From positions 62,001 to 126,000 of the forward strand of contig NZ_FOOG01000004.1 in the NCBI RefSeq assembly GCF_900113125.1: DNA of 64,000 nt, given 5' to 3'. The notes under the pieces were generated by a model. That model worked only from the letters and a program-made list of their open reading frames with translations. It was not told the DNA's origin and searched no databases. Every line of letters begins with the position of its first letter. Position 1 is the stretch's first letter. Positions 37,082 to 45,891 of this stretch are shown piece after piece. The stretch comes from Halobacillus alkaliphilus (GTDB lineage: Bacteria; Bacillota; Bacilli; Bacillales; Halobacillaceae). The position numbers and the translations under genes were made by a program.

Positions 37082-38344
37082 TTATTCAGTTTGCTGATAC
37101 TGCTCAAGAAGATGAATGCGCTCCATCATCGTCGGATGACCATAACGCAGGTATTTCACTAGAGCTGGAGGATTTACTTCACTAAGTCCGTTCACCGTCA
37201 GTTCCTGAAAGGCACCGACCGCAGCTTCAGGATTTTGCGTCATTTCAATCGCGTACACGTCCGCATCCATTTCCGCGTTTCTCGAGATCGCAAGCTCGAC
37301 AGGTGTTGCTGCAAAGCTTAGTAATGAAAGAATGATGAAGAGCACCGGTAGTCCGGCGATATCCGAGACCGATTTTATATTGAGTTTATCTCCCCACCTA
37401 CGTACTGAATATTTCATAAGGTGATAAGCCAGATAAAGTCCAATGAACGCGGCAGCCACCGCTCCGAACAGGTTCCAGTACAGGTGATGCATTACATAAT
37501 GGCCAATCTCATGCGCCATAATGAACAGCACCTCTTTTTCCTGCAGGCGGTTAAGCGTCGTGTCCCAAAGAACGATTCTTAAATTGGACCCAATTCCGTT
37601 CACGTAAGCGTTCATACTGTTTGTTTCCTCGGACATATTCACTTCATAGACCCGCTCCGCCGGAATATTCGCTTCATCCGCGAGGTTCAGAATCTTTGCT
37701 TCTAAGTTTTTATCCTTTAGATCTGAGAACTCATTGTATAACGGATCAATTACCACCGGCTGAAGATACATCATGAACACTAAAAACGGCATCATTAGTA
37801 TCGATGCGTACAGCCACCAGCGTTTTTCGAACTTTCTCATCAACATGTACAAAACCGTAATGAGCAGCGCCATAATGATATAACCCACCCAGAAGCTGAT
37901 TAACTCATCTTTCATCCAGTCGGAAAACGTCTGCGTGGATATGCCATAGTTGAGTGAAAGCCTGCGGCTGATGTAATCAACAGGAAACGTAAGTATCCAG
38001 GTTAATGTAGAAAGAAGCAGAACATAAACCGGGATATGTACGATCGAGAAACGAGACACTCGCTCGCTGGACTGCTTAAAAACCGTGGATATTCCAAAAA
38101 TCATTACACCTAAATAAATGATCCACTCGAGCGGCAGACTGACAAAGTAAAGAAAATTTTTGTAACGGGAAAAGTCCTGACTCTGCGCAAGCTCTTTGGC
38201 CGTCATAAAAGTGGCCGGGTCAGCTGCCGTACCTTGATAAGCTTCGGGCACACCAAACTCGGTCCATTGAAATAAGTAAAGACCTATAAGGACGCCATAA
38301 ATCGCAAATAGTATGAGTGTCCAAGTGAGGAATCGTTTCTTCAC
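37082..38344 (-). CDS. M48 family (Ste24-like) membrane metalloprotease
   Basis: 420 aa, GTG 6 bp after GGAGG. The N-terminal Peptidase_M48_N region has about five membrane segments. The zinc site is VLFIMAHEIGHYVMHHLYWN (HExxH), with the downstream glutamate in SRNAEMDADVYAIEMTQNPE. It resembles CAAX-type proteases such as B. subtilis YhfN. The natural substrate is unknown in bacteria; membrane protein turnover is assumed. Confidence 0.88.
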   Translation of the reverse strand: MKKRFLTWTLILFAIYGVLIGLYLFQWTEFGVPEAYQGTAADPATFMTAKELAQSQDFSRYKNFLYFVSLPLEWIIYLGVMIFGISTVFKQSSERVSRFSIVHIPVYVLLLSTLTWILTFPVDYISRRLSLNYGISTQTFSDWMKDELISFWVGYIIMALLITVLYMLMRKFEKRWWLYASILMMPFLVFMMYLQPVVIDPLYNEFSDLKDKNLEAKILNLADEANIPAERVYEVNMSEETNSMNAYVNGIGSNLRIVLWDTTLNRLQEKEVLFIMAHEIGHYVMHHLYWNLFGAVAAAFIGLYLAYHLMKYSVRRWGDKLNIKSVSDIAGLPVLFIILSLLSFAATPVELAISRNAEMDADVYAIEMTQNPEAAVGAFQELTVNGLSEVNPPALVKYLRYGHPTMMERIHLLEQYQQTE

Positions 38345-38537
38345 TTCGTCACCTCCGGAAGTTTTCTGCCCCTTATTGTACGAGCTTTGAAATCATTTTA
38401 GAACAAAAGGCTCCCGGTCACAAGATTAGGGCAGAGGTTTAAGCTGCCGGATCACCCGGAGAGATCATCTTCTCTGGAAAAGGAAGAAAAAATATGCCCT
38501 TCTGAATTTAAAATGTATTCGCCATGCGTTTCATCGG

Positions 38538-38999
38538 TTAATTCTCAACAACCACATGCTCCGTATGTCCAGGCAGCCTGCGCAGTCCAGAAGTCAGAAA
38601 TTCAGGCTGCACGATAATTTTGTTCAATTCCATAATCGGAATCCATTGATAAATGAGCCGCTCCCCTTCCAGTCCGTGGAAAGGCCCTTCCTGAAAATGA
38701 GACCGACCAGAACTTAAAGCGAAATAAAAGCCAAGCTCATGATAGTCATGTCCATCATAGTGAAAGAAATTCTCTGCAATCCACGATGTATGGGCCACGT
38801 GCACGTCGTACCCAAGCTCTTCTTTCATTTCCCTGACAACCGTGTCTCTTGCCTGTTCACCGAGCTCGACTCTTCCTCCAGGCAGCGCCCAGTATTCATC
38901 TCCCACTTGTTTATGTAGTAATACATGATCCTGCTCGATTAATATGCCCGCCGCCCGGTAGTTAAACCGATTCGCACCCGTCTGAAACTTCACATCCAT
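38538..38999 (-). CDS. Nudix hydrolase
   Basis: 153 aa from the ATG at 38999, 7 bp after GGAGG; the ATG at 39005 has no room for a ribosome site. The Nudix box GGRVELGEQARDTVVREMKE-EL-GY is complete (GX5EX7REUXEEXGU). It hydrolyses a nucleoside diphosphate linked to another moiety; the substrate cannot be read from sequence. Confidence 0.9.
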   Translation of the reverse strand: MDVKFQTGANRFNYRAAGILIEQDHVLLHKQVGDEYWALPGGRVELGEQARDTVVREMKEELGYDVHVAHTSWIAENFFHYDGHDYHELGFYFALSSGRSHFQEGPFHGLEGERLIYQWIPIMELNKIIVQPEFLTSGLRRLPGHTEHVVVEN

Positions 39000-39062
39000 C
39001 CCCATTCCTCCCCCACAATATCGTCTACCCTCTAATGTATCACATGCAGGAATAATCTGGCA

Positions 39063-39111
39063 CCTCAGGTCATCCAGATTATGGATTTACCAGAATTTGG
39101 ATGACCTGAGG
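39063..39111. repeat. Palindromic repeat, copy 3 (longer loop)
   Basis: CCTCAGGTCATCCA (39063-39076) and TGGATGACCTGAGG (39098-39111) enclose a 21-nt centre that itself contains a smaller inverted pair. This copy lies between divergent genes, so it cannot be a terminator for either. Confidence 0.85.
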
Positions 39112-39136
39112 ATCCAAAAAATACCACGCACTACTA

Positions 39137-39220
39137 TGTGAAATATTGAACAAAATTCTTGCTATTTCCTCTCAACCTTTATATAATAGATTCATAGTTG
39201 GTTATGTGAATTATTTCACA
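39137..39220 (+). promoter_or_regulatory. nox promoter flanked by Rex-like boxes
   Basis: TTGCTA (39159-39164) and TATAAT (39182-39187) are 17 bp apart. ATGTGAATTATTTCACAT (39204-39221) is a full dyad of the Rex type (TTGTGAAN4TTCACAA). TGTGAAATATTGAACA (39137-39152) is a weaker copy upstream of the -35. Both are placed to repress transcription when NADH is low. Confidence 0.7.
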
Positions 39221-39245
39221 TTCAACATTTAAGGAGGATTTCATC

Positions 39246-40577
39246 ATGAAAATTGCTGTTATCGGAAGTACTCACGCAGGAACGGCTGCGGTTACAAATA
39301 TGGCAAATCTTTACCCTGACGCTGACATTACGGTTTATGAGCGAAATGACAATGTATCCTTTCTATCTTGCGGACTGGCTCTATATGTAGGCGGAGTGGT
39401 TAAAGATCCTCAAGGACTGTTCTATTCCTCTCCGGAAGAGCTACAGAAACTCGGAGTTACGATGAAAATGCAGCACGATGTAGAAGGTATAGATACCACC
39501 AACCAAACCATTACGGCGACGAATTTAGTCACCGGGGAAACGGTTCACGATGCTTATGATAAATTAGTCATGACGACTGGTTCCTGGCCGATCACCCCTC
39601 CAATTGAAGGGATCAACCTGGACAATATATTATTAGCCAAAAACTTCACTCAGGCAAATACGATTATTGAACGCACCAAAGACGTAGAACGCGTCACCGT
39701 TGTAGGTGCCGGCTACATTGGAGTGGAACTCGTTGAAGCTTTCGAAAAAGCCGGCAAACAAGTAACCTTAATTGACGGCGCCGACCGGATTCTTAATAAA
39801 TATTTAGATCCTGAATTTACCGATATCGTAGAGAAAGATTTCACAGACCGCGGCATTACGCTTGCCATGAACGAAACGGTTCAACGATTTGAAGGTACCG
39901 AAGGTTCCGTAACGAAAGTTTTCACTAATCAAGGCGAGTATGAAACTGATCTTGTAATTATGTGCGTAGGCTTCCGCCCGAATACCGACCTGCTTAAAGG
40001 AAAAGTGGATATGCTGCCAAACGGAGCGATCAAAGTGGATGAGTACATGCAGACGAGTGACCCAGCGATTTTCTCAGCCGGGGACTGCTGCGCGGTTAAA
40101 TATAACCCGACAGGCGAACATGCTTACATTCCACTCGCTACAAACGCGGTGCGCATGGGGACCTTAGCAGCGAGAAACCTGATGCAGCCGACCGTGAAGC
40201 ATGTCGGGACGCAGGGGACTTCCGGGTTGCACATTTATGACCTGAATATGGCATCTACCGGATTAACGGAAACATCCGCTCAACTGTTAAACACTCATGT
40301 GAAAAGCATCACAATAGAAGATACGCACCGCCCAGGCTTTATGCCAACCGCTGAAAACGTACAGTTAAAAGTTTCGTTTGATCCGGCCACTCACCGGATT
40401 CTAGGCGCACAGGTTATTTCGAAAGCGGACGTGACGCAGTCGATTAATACGATGAGTGTCTGCATCCAGAGCGGCATGACGATGGAGGAGCTCGGCTATG
40501 TAGATTTCTTCTTCCAACCGCACTTTAACCAGCCGTGGAACTTTATTAATAAAGCCGGCCTGCAAGCAGCTCTGTAA
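39246..40577 (+). CDS. NADH oxidase / CoA-disulfide reductase family flavoprotein
   Basis: 443 aa, ATG after AAGGAGGATTTCATC. FAD binding at MKIAVIGSTHAGTAAV; redox Cys in NVSFLSCGLALYVGG (Cys about 42); NADH-binding VVGAGYIGVELVEAFEK; second FAD motif PAIFSAGDCCAV. The sequence fits water-forming NADH oxidases, and CoA-disulfide reductases share this single-Cys layout. The Rex boxes in front argue for NADH oxidation, with NAD+ regeneration as the role. Confidence 0.85.
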   Translation: MKIAVIGSTHAGTAAVTNMANLYPDADITVYERNDNVSFLSCGLALYVGGVVKDPQGLFYSSPEELQKLGVTMKMQHDVEGIDTTNQTITATNLVTGETVHDAYDKLVMTTGSWPITPPIEGINLDNILLAKNFTQANTIIERTKDVERVTVVGAGYIGVELVEAFEKAGKQVTLIDGADRILNKYLDPEFTDIVEKDFTDRGITLAMNETVQRFEGTEGSVTKVFTNQGEYETDLVIMCVGFRPNTDLLKGKVDMLPNGAIKVDEYMQTSDPAIFSAGDCCAVKYNPTGEHAYIPLATNAVRMGTLAARNLMQPTVKHVGTQGTSGLHIYDLNMASTGLTETSAQLLNTHVKSITIEDTHRPGFMPTAENVQLKVSFDPATHRILGAQVISKADVTQSINTMSVCIQSGMTMEELGYVDFFFQPHFNQPWNFINKAGLQAAL

Positions 40578-40594
40578 CAAAATATGAAGAATAC

Positions 40595-40637
40595 AAAAAA
40601 TCCCCCGGTCAGTTTAGCAGCTTGACCGGGGGATTTT
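40595..40637. terminator. Bidirectional terminator between nox and the nucleosidase lipoprotein
   Basis: AAAATCCCCCGGTCA and TGACCGGGGGATTTT form a 15-bp perfect stem with A/T flanks on both sides. The two genes converge here. Confidence 0.92.
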
Positions 40638-40643
40638 CCTATT

Positions 40644-41513
40644 TTATTCGCCTGTTTGCTTAGAAATATATTCTTTCACGACTTCATATACATAAGCCTG
40701 GTTTGCTTCCGCTGTATTCGGATCATACTCTCCACCGTTCACTTTGTTGTTGGAAAGGATACGAATACCTAAGTAAGGCACCTCATACTCCTTGGCGATC
40801 TGCGCGCCGGCAGCCCCTTCCATTTCCTCAACAGAAGTTCCGTACTTCTCATGGAACCACTGGATGCGGTCCACTTCATTGTTCCAGACGTCCGCCGATC
40901 CAATTGTACCTTCAACCACTTTTCCTTTCTCGTGAACATCTTTTACAGCTTGAGCAGCGGCAAGAAGTTCCTCGTCCCCTTCAAAGTAGCGAATGTTTTC
41001 TGCATCCGGATCTTCTCCTGCACTTCCTTCAGATGCCATTAGATCCATAGGAATCCATTCTTTCGGCGCAATTCCTTCCCCGTCTGCTCTGTTTCCTGTT
41101 TTCATCGATCCAATATTCGTAACTCGTTCACCTAATACGATGTCATAGACATGCAGGTTCGGATCATGTCCGCCGGATGTACCCTGGTTAATAATCGCGG
41201 CCGGATCATATTTTTCAATCGCGATGGCCGTAGCGGCTGCTGTGTTTTCCATCCCTTTTCCGGTCTTGGCTACAATCACAGGATAATCATTCACAGTCCC
41301 TTTATAAAAAACGAATGATCCTGATTTCTCTTCTTCCACATTGTCTAAGCGTTCCGCGAAATTTTCCGCTTCAATCGGCATTGGGCCTTGAACAATAATA
41401 GGCTGCTGCTTACTTTCTTCATCTTCGGCCGCGGCCTGATCGGACGACGAGCATGCAGCAAGTAACGATACGAATAGAATAGAAATAATAGCGAGTGGTG
41501 CGTATTTTTTCAT
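40644..41513 (-). CDS. Nucleoside phosphorylase/MTAN-family lipoprotein under a guanine riboswitch
   Basis: 289 aa from the ATG at 41513 (AAGGAGAG upstream); the longer in-frame start at 41591 lies inside the riboswitch leader. The signal peptide ends in VSLLAAC, a lipobox. The mature protein has the PNP_UDP_1 fold: VAKTGKGMENTAAATAIAIE, INQGTSGGHDPNLHVYDIVL, VEEMEGAAGAQIAKEY and RILSNN. The family cleaves purine nucleosides, or MTA/SAH. The lipid anchor puts it outside the membrane, so extracellular purine nucleoside salvage is inferred, which the riboswitch supports. Confidence 0.87.
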   Translation of the reverse strand: MKKYAPLAIISILFVSLLAACSSSDQAAAEDEESKQQPIIVQGPMPIEAENFAERLDNVEEEKSGSFVFYKGTVNDYPVIVAKTGKGMENTAAATAIAIEKYDPAAIINQGTSGGHDPNLHVYDIVLGERVTNIGSMKTGNRADGEGIAPKEWIPMDLMASEGSAGEDPDAENIRYFEGDEELLAAAQAVKDVHEKGKVVEGTIGSADVWNNEVDRIQWFHEKYGTSVEEMEGAAGAQIAKEYEVPYLGIRILSNNKVNGGEYDPNTAEANQAYVYEVVKEYISKQTGE

Positions 41514-41593
41514 CAAAATGAATCTCTCCTTAACGAATAGAATAGCTTTCTGAACCCTCATACGCCGTGCGCACTCTCTTACTCCGTCCATAG

Positions 41594-41636
41594 AAAAAGG
41601 CCTAGAAAAGCAGATGATTCTCTACCTTCTAGACCT
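41594..41636 (-). terminator. Riboswitch-controlled terminator
   Basis: On the minus strand AGGTCTAGAA and TTCTAGGCCT pair (one G-U) and are followed by TTTTTC. It lies between the aptamer and the lipoprotein start. An alternative helix AAAGTACACC / GGTGTACTTT lies between aptamer and terminator. Confidence 0.8.
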
Positions 41637-41711
41637 ACAAAGTCAAAGTACACCACGGCTCAAGAATGTTAAACCAAAGAATAAGAAACCAGCCGATCAT
41701 GGGTGTACTTT

Positions 41712-41784
41712 AACTCGTAGTCCAGTTCTTTCATTGGGAACCGGGTAGAGACGCTCGGACCTTATTTCCGAGAATATACGAGTT
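41712..41784 (-). ncRNA. Purine riboswitch, guanine class
   Basis: The minus strand shows P1 AACTCGTA / TACGAGTT, P2 CTCGG / CCGAG with an AAATAAGGT loop, the J2/3 block TCTCTACC, P3 CCGGTTC / GAACTGG, and GGACTACGAG. The base corresponding to position 74 is C, which selects guanine or hypoxanthine rather than adenine. A terminator 75 bp downstream suggests transcriptional OFF control. Confidence 0.92.
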
Positions 41785-41961
41785 GGGCTATGTAATTGGG
41801 TACTGTGATAATATAGCAGACTCATTCCACACATTCAACTAAAAAACGAACAAAAATAAAAATAATTCTACTATTGTTCGTTTTATACAGAAATTAGGAC
41901 CCTGATCCGCCCTTACTTACTGAAAATAAAACTTTTTACTACTGTGTATTTCTGTACAATT

Positions 41962-41991
41962 AAAAAAACCCCTCTGGATTTCTCCAAAGGG
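41962..41991 (-). terminator. Intrinsic terminator of the small 58-aa gene
   Basis: Minus strand: CCCTTTGGA, loop GAAA, TCCAGAGGGG, then TTTTTTT, directly after the stop. Confidence 0.85.
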
Positions 41992-42001
41992 TGAGGGGAG
42001 G

Positions 42002-42178
42002 TCATTTCATTCGCTTAGTGGATTTTTTATAGGATTTAGACTTTCTTACATGCTTACTGAGTTCATCCAACGGAATACCGTCCACAAAGCGGTCCTTATG
42101 AAACATTTCAGCGAAAATGTGATGCTGGGCGGCGGACAGATTCTTACTCGTACTTTGACCAGTCTCAAGTTCCGGCAT
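42002..42178 (-). CDS. Small hypothetical protein, 58 aa
   Basis: The ATG at 42178 has an excellent GGAGGTGAGTTCC site; the frame is open further upstream, but no better start exists. It begins MPELETGQSTSKNLSAAQHH and has a basic tail KSKSYKKSTKRMK. No membrane segment, and no family is recognised. It is flanked by its own terminator, so it is probably a real monocistronic gene. Confidence 0.65.
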   Translation of the reverse strand: MPELETGQSTSKNLSAAQHHIFAEMFHKDRFVDGIPLDELSKHVRKSKSYKKSTKRMK

Positions 42179-42295
42179 GGAACTCACCTCCAAAGTGTTA
42201 ACTTTCGAGTCCCTCTTTTGACTGATGAACTGCCTCCAGGTGATCTCATACTTCACCTTATGATGGAGAACCGCTCAATATGTACATTTTAAGAA

Positions 42296-43315
42296 TTATA
42301 AGCATTGATTTACTCTGTCGATGACGCGGTCGATATCCTCACGGGAGACATCATAGTGGGTAACAAACCGCACCGTGTGAGGTCCAAACGCTACAGCAAG
42401 AACGTCTTCACTCTTCAGCTCCTCAAGAAACTCATGCGAAGTCTTTCCCCGTCCTTCCACATTGACTAAGATAATATTCGTATCCACGTTATTCTCAATT
42501 TCCAGCCCTTCTATATTTCCTAATCCTTCTGCTAACTGCTGAGCATGCTCGTGATCTTCCGCCAGCCGGTCGACCATTTCATTCAATGCCACAAGTCCCG
42601 GAGCCGCAATGATCCCTACTTGACGCAGGCCTCCGCCGAGACGTTTTCTCCACTTACGCGCTTTTTGGATAAAGTCCTCAGATCCTGCAATGATGGAACC
42701 CACGGGAGCTCCCAGCCCTTTCGATAAGCAAAACTGAATCGTATCCGTCTGTTCAGCGTACGTTTTCACAGGAATTCCCGAAGCTACCGATGCATTGAAC
42801 AATCTTGCCCCGTCCAGGTGAACTGGAATACCAGATTCCTGGGCCAGTTGATGAATGTCTTGCATATTTTCTAAAGGAAGAATCGCTCCCCCGGCCTTGT
42901 TATGACTGTTTTCCAGACAGATCAGCCCTGTTTCAGGAAAATGAATATCATCCGGCCGGATTGCTGCTTTGACTTCATGAGGGTTCATCGCCCCTCTTGT
43001 ACCTTGCAGTGTCCTCGGTTGAACACCGGCCAGTGCAGACATGGAAGCTCCTTCATATAAAAATAAATGAGCATTTGCTTCCATAAGAACTTCATCCCCA
43101 GGTTGGCAATGGGTCAACACAGAGATTTGATTCCCCTGTGTACCACTCGTAACAAAAAGAGCAGCTTCTTTCCCCGTAAGTTCAGCCGCTCGATTCTCAA
43201 GTTTTTTCACAGTGGGATCCTCTTCATATACATCATCCCCCACCTCAGCTTCGAAGGCCGCTTCACGCATGGCACGGGTAGGCTTCGTTACGGTATCACT
43301 CCTTAGATCAATCAT
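42296..43315 (-). CDS. ltaE: Low-specificity L-threonine aldolase
   Basis: 339 aa, ATG 7 bp after GGAGG. The N-terminal MIDLRSDTVTKPTRAMREA is diagnostic. The PLP-binding lysine is in FCLSKGLGAPVGSI, and IPVHLDGARLFNA supplies the PLP aspartate. It cleaves L-threonine and allo-threonine to glycine and acetaldehyde. Confidence 0.95.
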   Translation of the reverse strand: MIDLRSDTVTKPTRAMREAAFEAEVGDDVYEEDPTVKKLENRAAELTGKEAALFVTSGTQGNQISVLTHCQPGDEVLMEANAHLFLYEGASMSALAGVQPRTLQGTRGAMNPHEVKAAIRPDDIHFPETGLICLENSHNKAGGAILPLENMQDIHQLAQESGIPVHLDGARLFNASVASGIPVKTYAEQTDTIQFCLSKGLGAPVGSIIAGSEDFIQKARKWRKRLGGGLRQVGIIAAPGLVALNEMVDRLAEDHEHAQQLAEGLGNIEGLEIENNVDTNIILVNVEGRGKTSHEFLEELKSEDVLAVAFGPHTVRFVTHYDVSREDIDRVIDRVNQCL

Positions 43316-43442
43316 GTCATCTCCTCCTTTTCTGTTATTGTACGAAACAATTCAGGGAGATGGAAATATATGAATTACTAAGACGATTGACCTGCTTCTT
43401 ATGTTATAAATAAAGTAGCAGGAACAGGGAGGGGACTATTGA

Positions 43443-44137
43443 ATGAGTTCATTTCAAGTATTATTATATCTTCATATTCTGGCGGGGTTTACGGCGCTTA
43501 CTATGTTTTGGATTCCTTTAGTTACAAAAAAAGGGGGAATGATTCATAGACGTGTAGGCTGGATATATGTGTGGGCCATGGGGATCGTAGCAGCTACTGC
43601 TTTTTATATGGGGATTTATCGAATAGGATTTGATGCTTCACGAAACGCGGCAGAAAAATCTTTCGCCTTCTTTCTGCTATTTATAGCAGTTCTCAGTGCG
43701 TCAACCGCCTGGAATGGAATACGGGTGCTGAGGTTCAAGCGAAGGACCAAAAGAAGAAGTTTGTTAAGTCTGGACACAGGAATCTCATTCGCACTCATTT
43801 TCAGTTCCATTCTTACCATGGTGATTGGATGGGTCAATCAGTTTCCATTATTACAGTACTTCCCGGTAATTGGACTATTTTTAGGTTATGGACAGCTTAA
43901 ATACTGGCTTACTCCTCCACAAACGAAAATGACTGGTATTTTGAACACTTTGGCAACTTAATCGGATGTTCCATCGCCACCATTACCGCCTTCACTGTGT
44001 TCGGGGCCCCGCGCTTGTTAAACATTTCATCGATCAGCATGTTCTTGTGGTTTTTACCTACGATCGTCCTGACTCCACTGATTTTTGGATTTACTCGTTA
44101 CTACAGGAAGAAGTTTCGACTATCAACGCCTAAATAA
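43443..44137 (+). pseudogene. DUF2306 family membrane protein, interrupted by one frameshift
   Basis: The first frame (43443-43961) encodes LHILAGFTALTMFWIPLVTK, GGMIHRRVGWIYVWAMGIVA and further membrane helices, then runs off-family as KMTGILNTLAT. A second frame takes over at about 43919 with TNENDWYFEHFGNLIGCSIA, TITAFTVFGAPRLLN and PLIFGFTRYYRKKF, stopping at 44137. Together they make about 231 aa, the normal length of DUF2306 proteins. The shift lies in 43917-43925 (CCACAAACGAAAA). It is either a real mutation, a sequencing error, or, less likely, programmed. Confidence 0.75.
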
Positions 44138-44140
44138 TAC

Positions 44141-44512
44141 TTATCCACACTTTCGTAAATCGTTAGAGAAGTTGGAGTCCAAATACAACAACAGTATAAA
44201 TTTACTCTTCATTTATTTTCACGATCTTTACGAAGGATTCATTATCCTTACACCCATTTCACAAAATAAGAGTCAAAAGTCATCCACATGTGGAAAAAAG
44301 TAACTAACGATTTTAGTTACCCACAATTGTCCACAGACTTATGCACAACTATTGTTAATTTTCTAATATTCACAGGTTTTCCCCGGATGTGAACAGGTTA
44401 TCCACAAAACTATCCACATATGCACAATTTGGGAAGGGTATATGGTAGTAGAATTTACGTTCGCCACCATATATGCTATTTATCCAGAACACTATTCACA
44501 GGCTGTGGACAA
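44141..44512. other. DnaA-box cluster
   Basis: Exact TTWTNCACA matches are at 44141-44149 (TTATCCACA), 44289-44297 (minus, TTTTCCACA), 44339-44347 (TTATGCACA) and 44398-44406 (TTATCCACA). One-mismatch copies are at 44280, 44317, 44327, 44366, 44410, 44418, 44480, 44492 and 44504 (minus). Thirteen boxes in 370 bp is far above background. The intergenic region has no gene of its own. Confidence 0.85.
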
Positions 44513-44534
44513 AATTATGAGGTTTTTCGACAAT

Positions 44535-44581
44535 AAAAGAGATATCCTCAACAGTTTATGTTTTTAAGGATACCTCTTTTT
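44535..44581. terminator. Terminator of htrA
   Basis: AAAAGAGATATCCT and AAGGATACCTCTTTT form a 14-bp stem with one mismatch and a T-run on either strand, 8 bp after the htrA stop. Confidence 0.82.
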
Positions 44582-44588
44582 ATACGTT

Positions 44589-45812
44589 CTATTCTTGTGA
44601 ACCAAGGGTGACGGTAGTCGTATTTTTTTCACCATCACGGTAGTACGTGATCTCAAGTTCATCTCCGGCATCTTTTTCATTATATAAGTACTTCCGAAGA
44701 TCAATAATATCCTTCACTTTGTTGCCATCAAGTGAAGTGATGACATCAAGTGGCTGCAATCCAGCTTTTGCTGCAGGGGACATTTGCTTAATGCTTCGTA
44801 TATACAGGCCGCCTTCAACTTCCTCTGGTAAATTCAACGTACCTTCCCACTCCGAGCTTGGAACTTCATTGAGGCCATAAGCTTCGATACCGATATAAGG
44901 ACGGTTCACTTGTCCGAATTGTTCAAGTTCCTCAATAATTGGTTTGGCTGTATCAATCGGAATAGCGAATCCTATCCCTTCCACAGCCGATTGAGCAATC
45001 TTCATAGAATTGATCCCAATTAATTGTCCTTCTATATTAATTAAGGCTCCTCCGCTGTTTCCTGGATTAATGGCCGCATCCGTTTGAATAACCTCTGCCT
45101 GCCAGTCTTCTAAGCCATCACCATTAAAATCCTGCGGAATCGCACGCTGCTTGCCGCTGATGATTCCCTGCGTAACCGATCCGGAAAAGCGCAGTCCTAA
45201 TGGATTACCGATCGCAATTGCCGGTTCTCCAATTTTAAGATTTTCTGAACTTCCGAGTTCAATCGTATGCTCCACCTGATCGCCAGGCATTTTAAGTACT
45301 GCTAAATCTGTAAACACATCACTTCCGACAAGCTGAGCTTTAATTCTCGTTTCATCGGCAAGGACTACTTCAATTTCACTGGCCCCTTCAATTACGTGAT
45401 TGTTGGTCACTACATGGGCCGTTCCATCTTCATTTTTATAGATGACACCTGACCCTACATTACTTTGCTGACTGGAACCATTCTGCTCCCAGAAATTCTG
45501 CTGAGACTGAAGATTAACCACGCCTACGACTGAAGGAGTTACTTTATCTACAACATCTGTAATTTGTGAAGTCACATCTAGTTTCACATTTTTCGTCGTA
45601 TCTCCTGTGAGCCCCTGGTCACCCTCGACCAGTCCGCTATCATCTTCAGGAATGGTAATCTCATAAGGAAGTAATTCGGTTTGAACTAGAGCTGGAAGTG
45701 CTAACAAGATTAAAACTGCACCAAGGATCACTCCTACAATGGTAGGCATGACCCAACGCCTTCGACTGTTCTTCTGCTGGGCAGCTGGGGAGTGGTCATC
45801 ATAGTAACCCAC
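44589..45812 (-). CDS. htrA: HtrA-type (YyxA/HtrC) membrane serine protease
   Basis: 407 aa. The N-terminal membrane anchor is IVGVILGAVLILLALPALV, followed by an acidic linker. The trypsin-like triad is visible in TNNHVIEGA, FTDLAVLKM and NPGNSGGALI. One C-terminal PDZ domain (YIRSIKQMSPAAKAGLQPLD) is present. It lies last in the wal cluster, as htrC/yyxA does in B. subtilis. It degrades misfolded secreted proteins at the membrane surface. The start codon is GTG, with a weaker ribosome site than its neighbours. Confidence 0.93.
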   Translation of the reverse strand: MGYYDDHSPAAQQKNSRRRWVMPTIVGVILGAVLILLALPALVQTELLPYEITIPEDDSGLVEGDQGLTGDTTKNVKLDVTSQITDVVDKVTPSVVGVVNLQSQQNFWEQNGSSQQSNVGSGVIYKNEDGTAHVVTNNHVIEGASEIEVVLADETRIKAQLVGSDVFTDLAVLKMPGDQVEHTIELGSSENLKIGEPAIAIGNPLGLRFSGSVTQGIISGKQRAIPQDFNGDGLEDWQAEVIQTDAAINPGNSGGALINIEGQLIGINSMKIAQSAVEGIGFAIPIDTAKPIIEELEQFGQVNRPYIGIEAYGLNEVPSSEWEGTLNLPEEVEGGLYIRSIKQMSPAAKAGLQPLDVITSLDGNKVKDIIDLRKYLYNEKDAGDELEITYYRDGEKNTTTVTLGSQE

Positions 45813-45891
45813 GCGGCTTCACCCATCCTTTCTTCGCTCGTTTATGATCTACTCACGTATTCTTTCCTGTTTTACCAAAAATAAAACGCTA

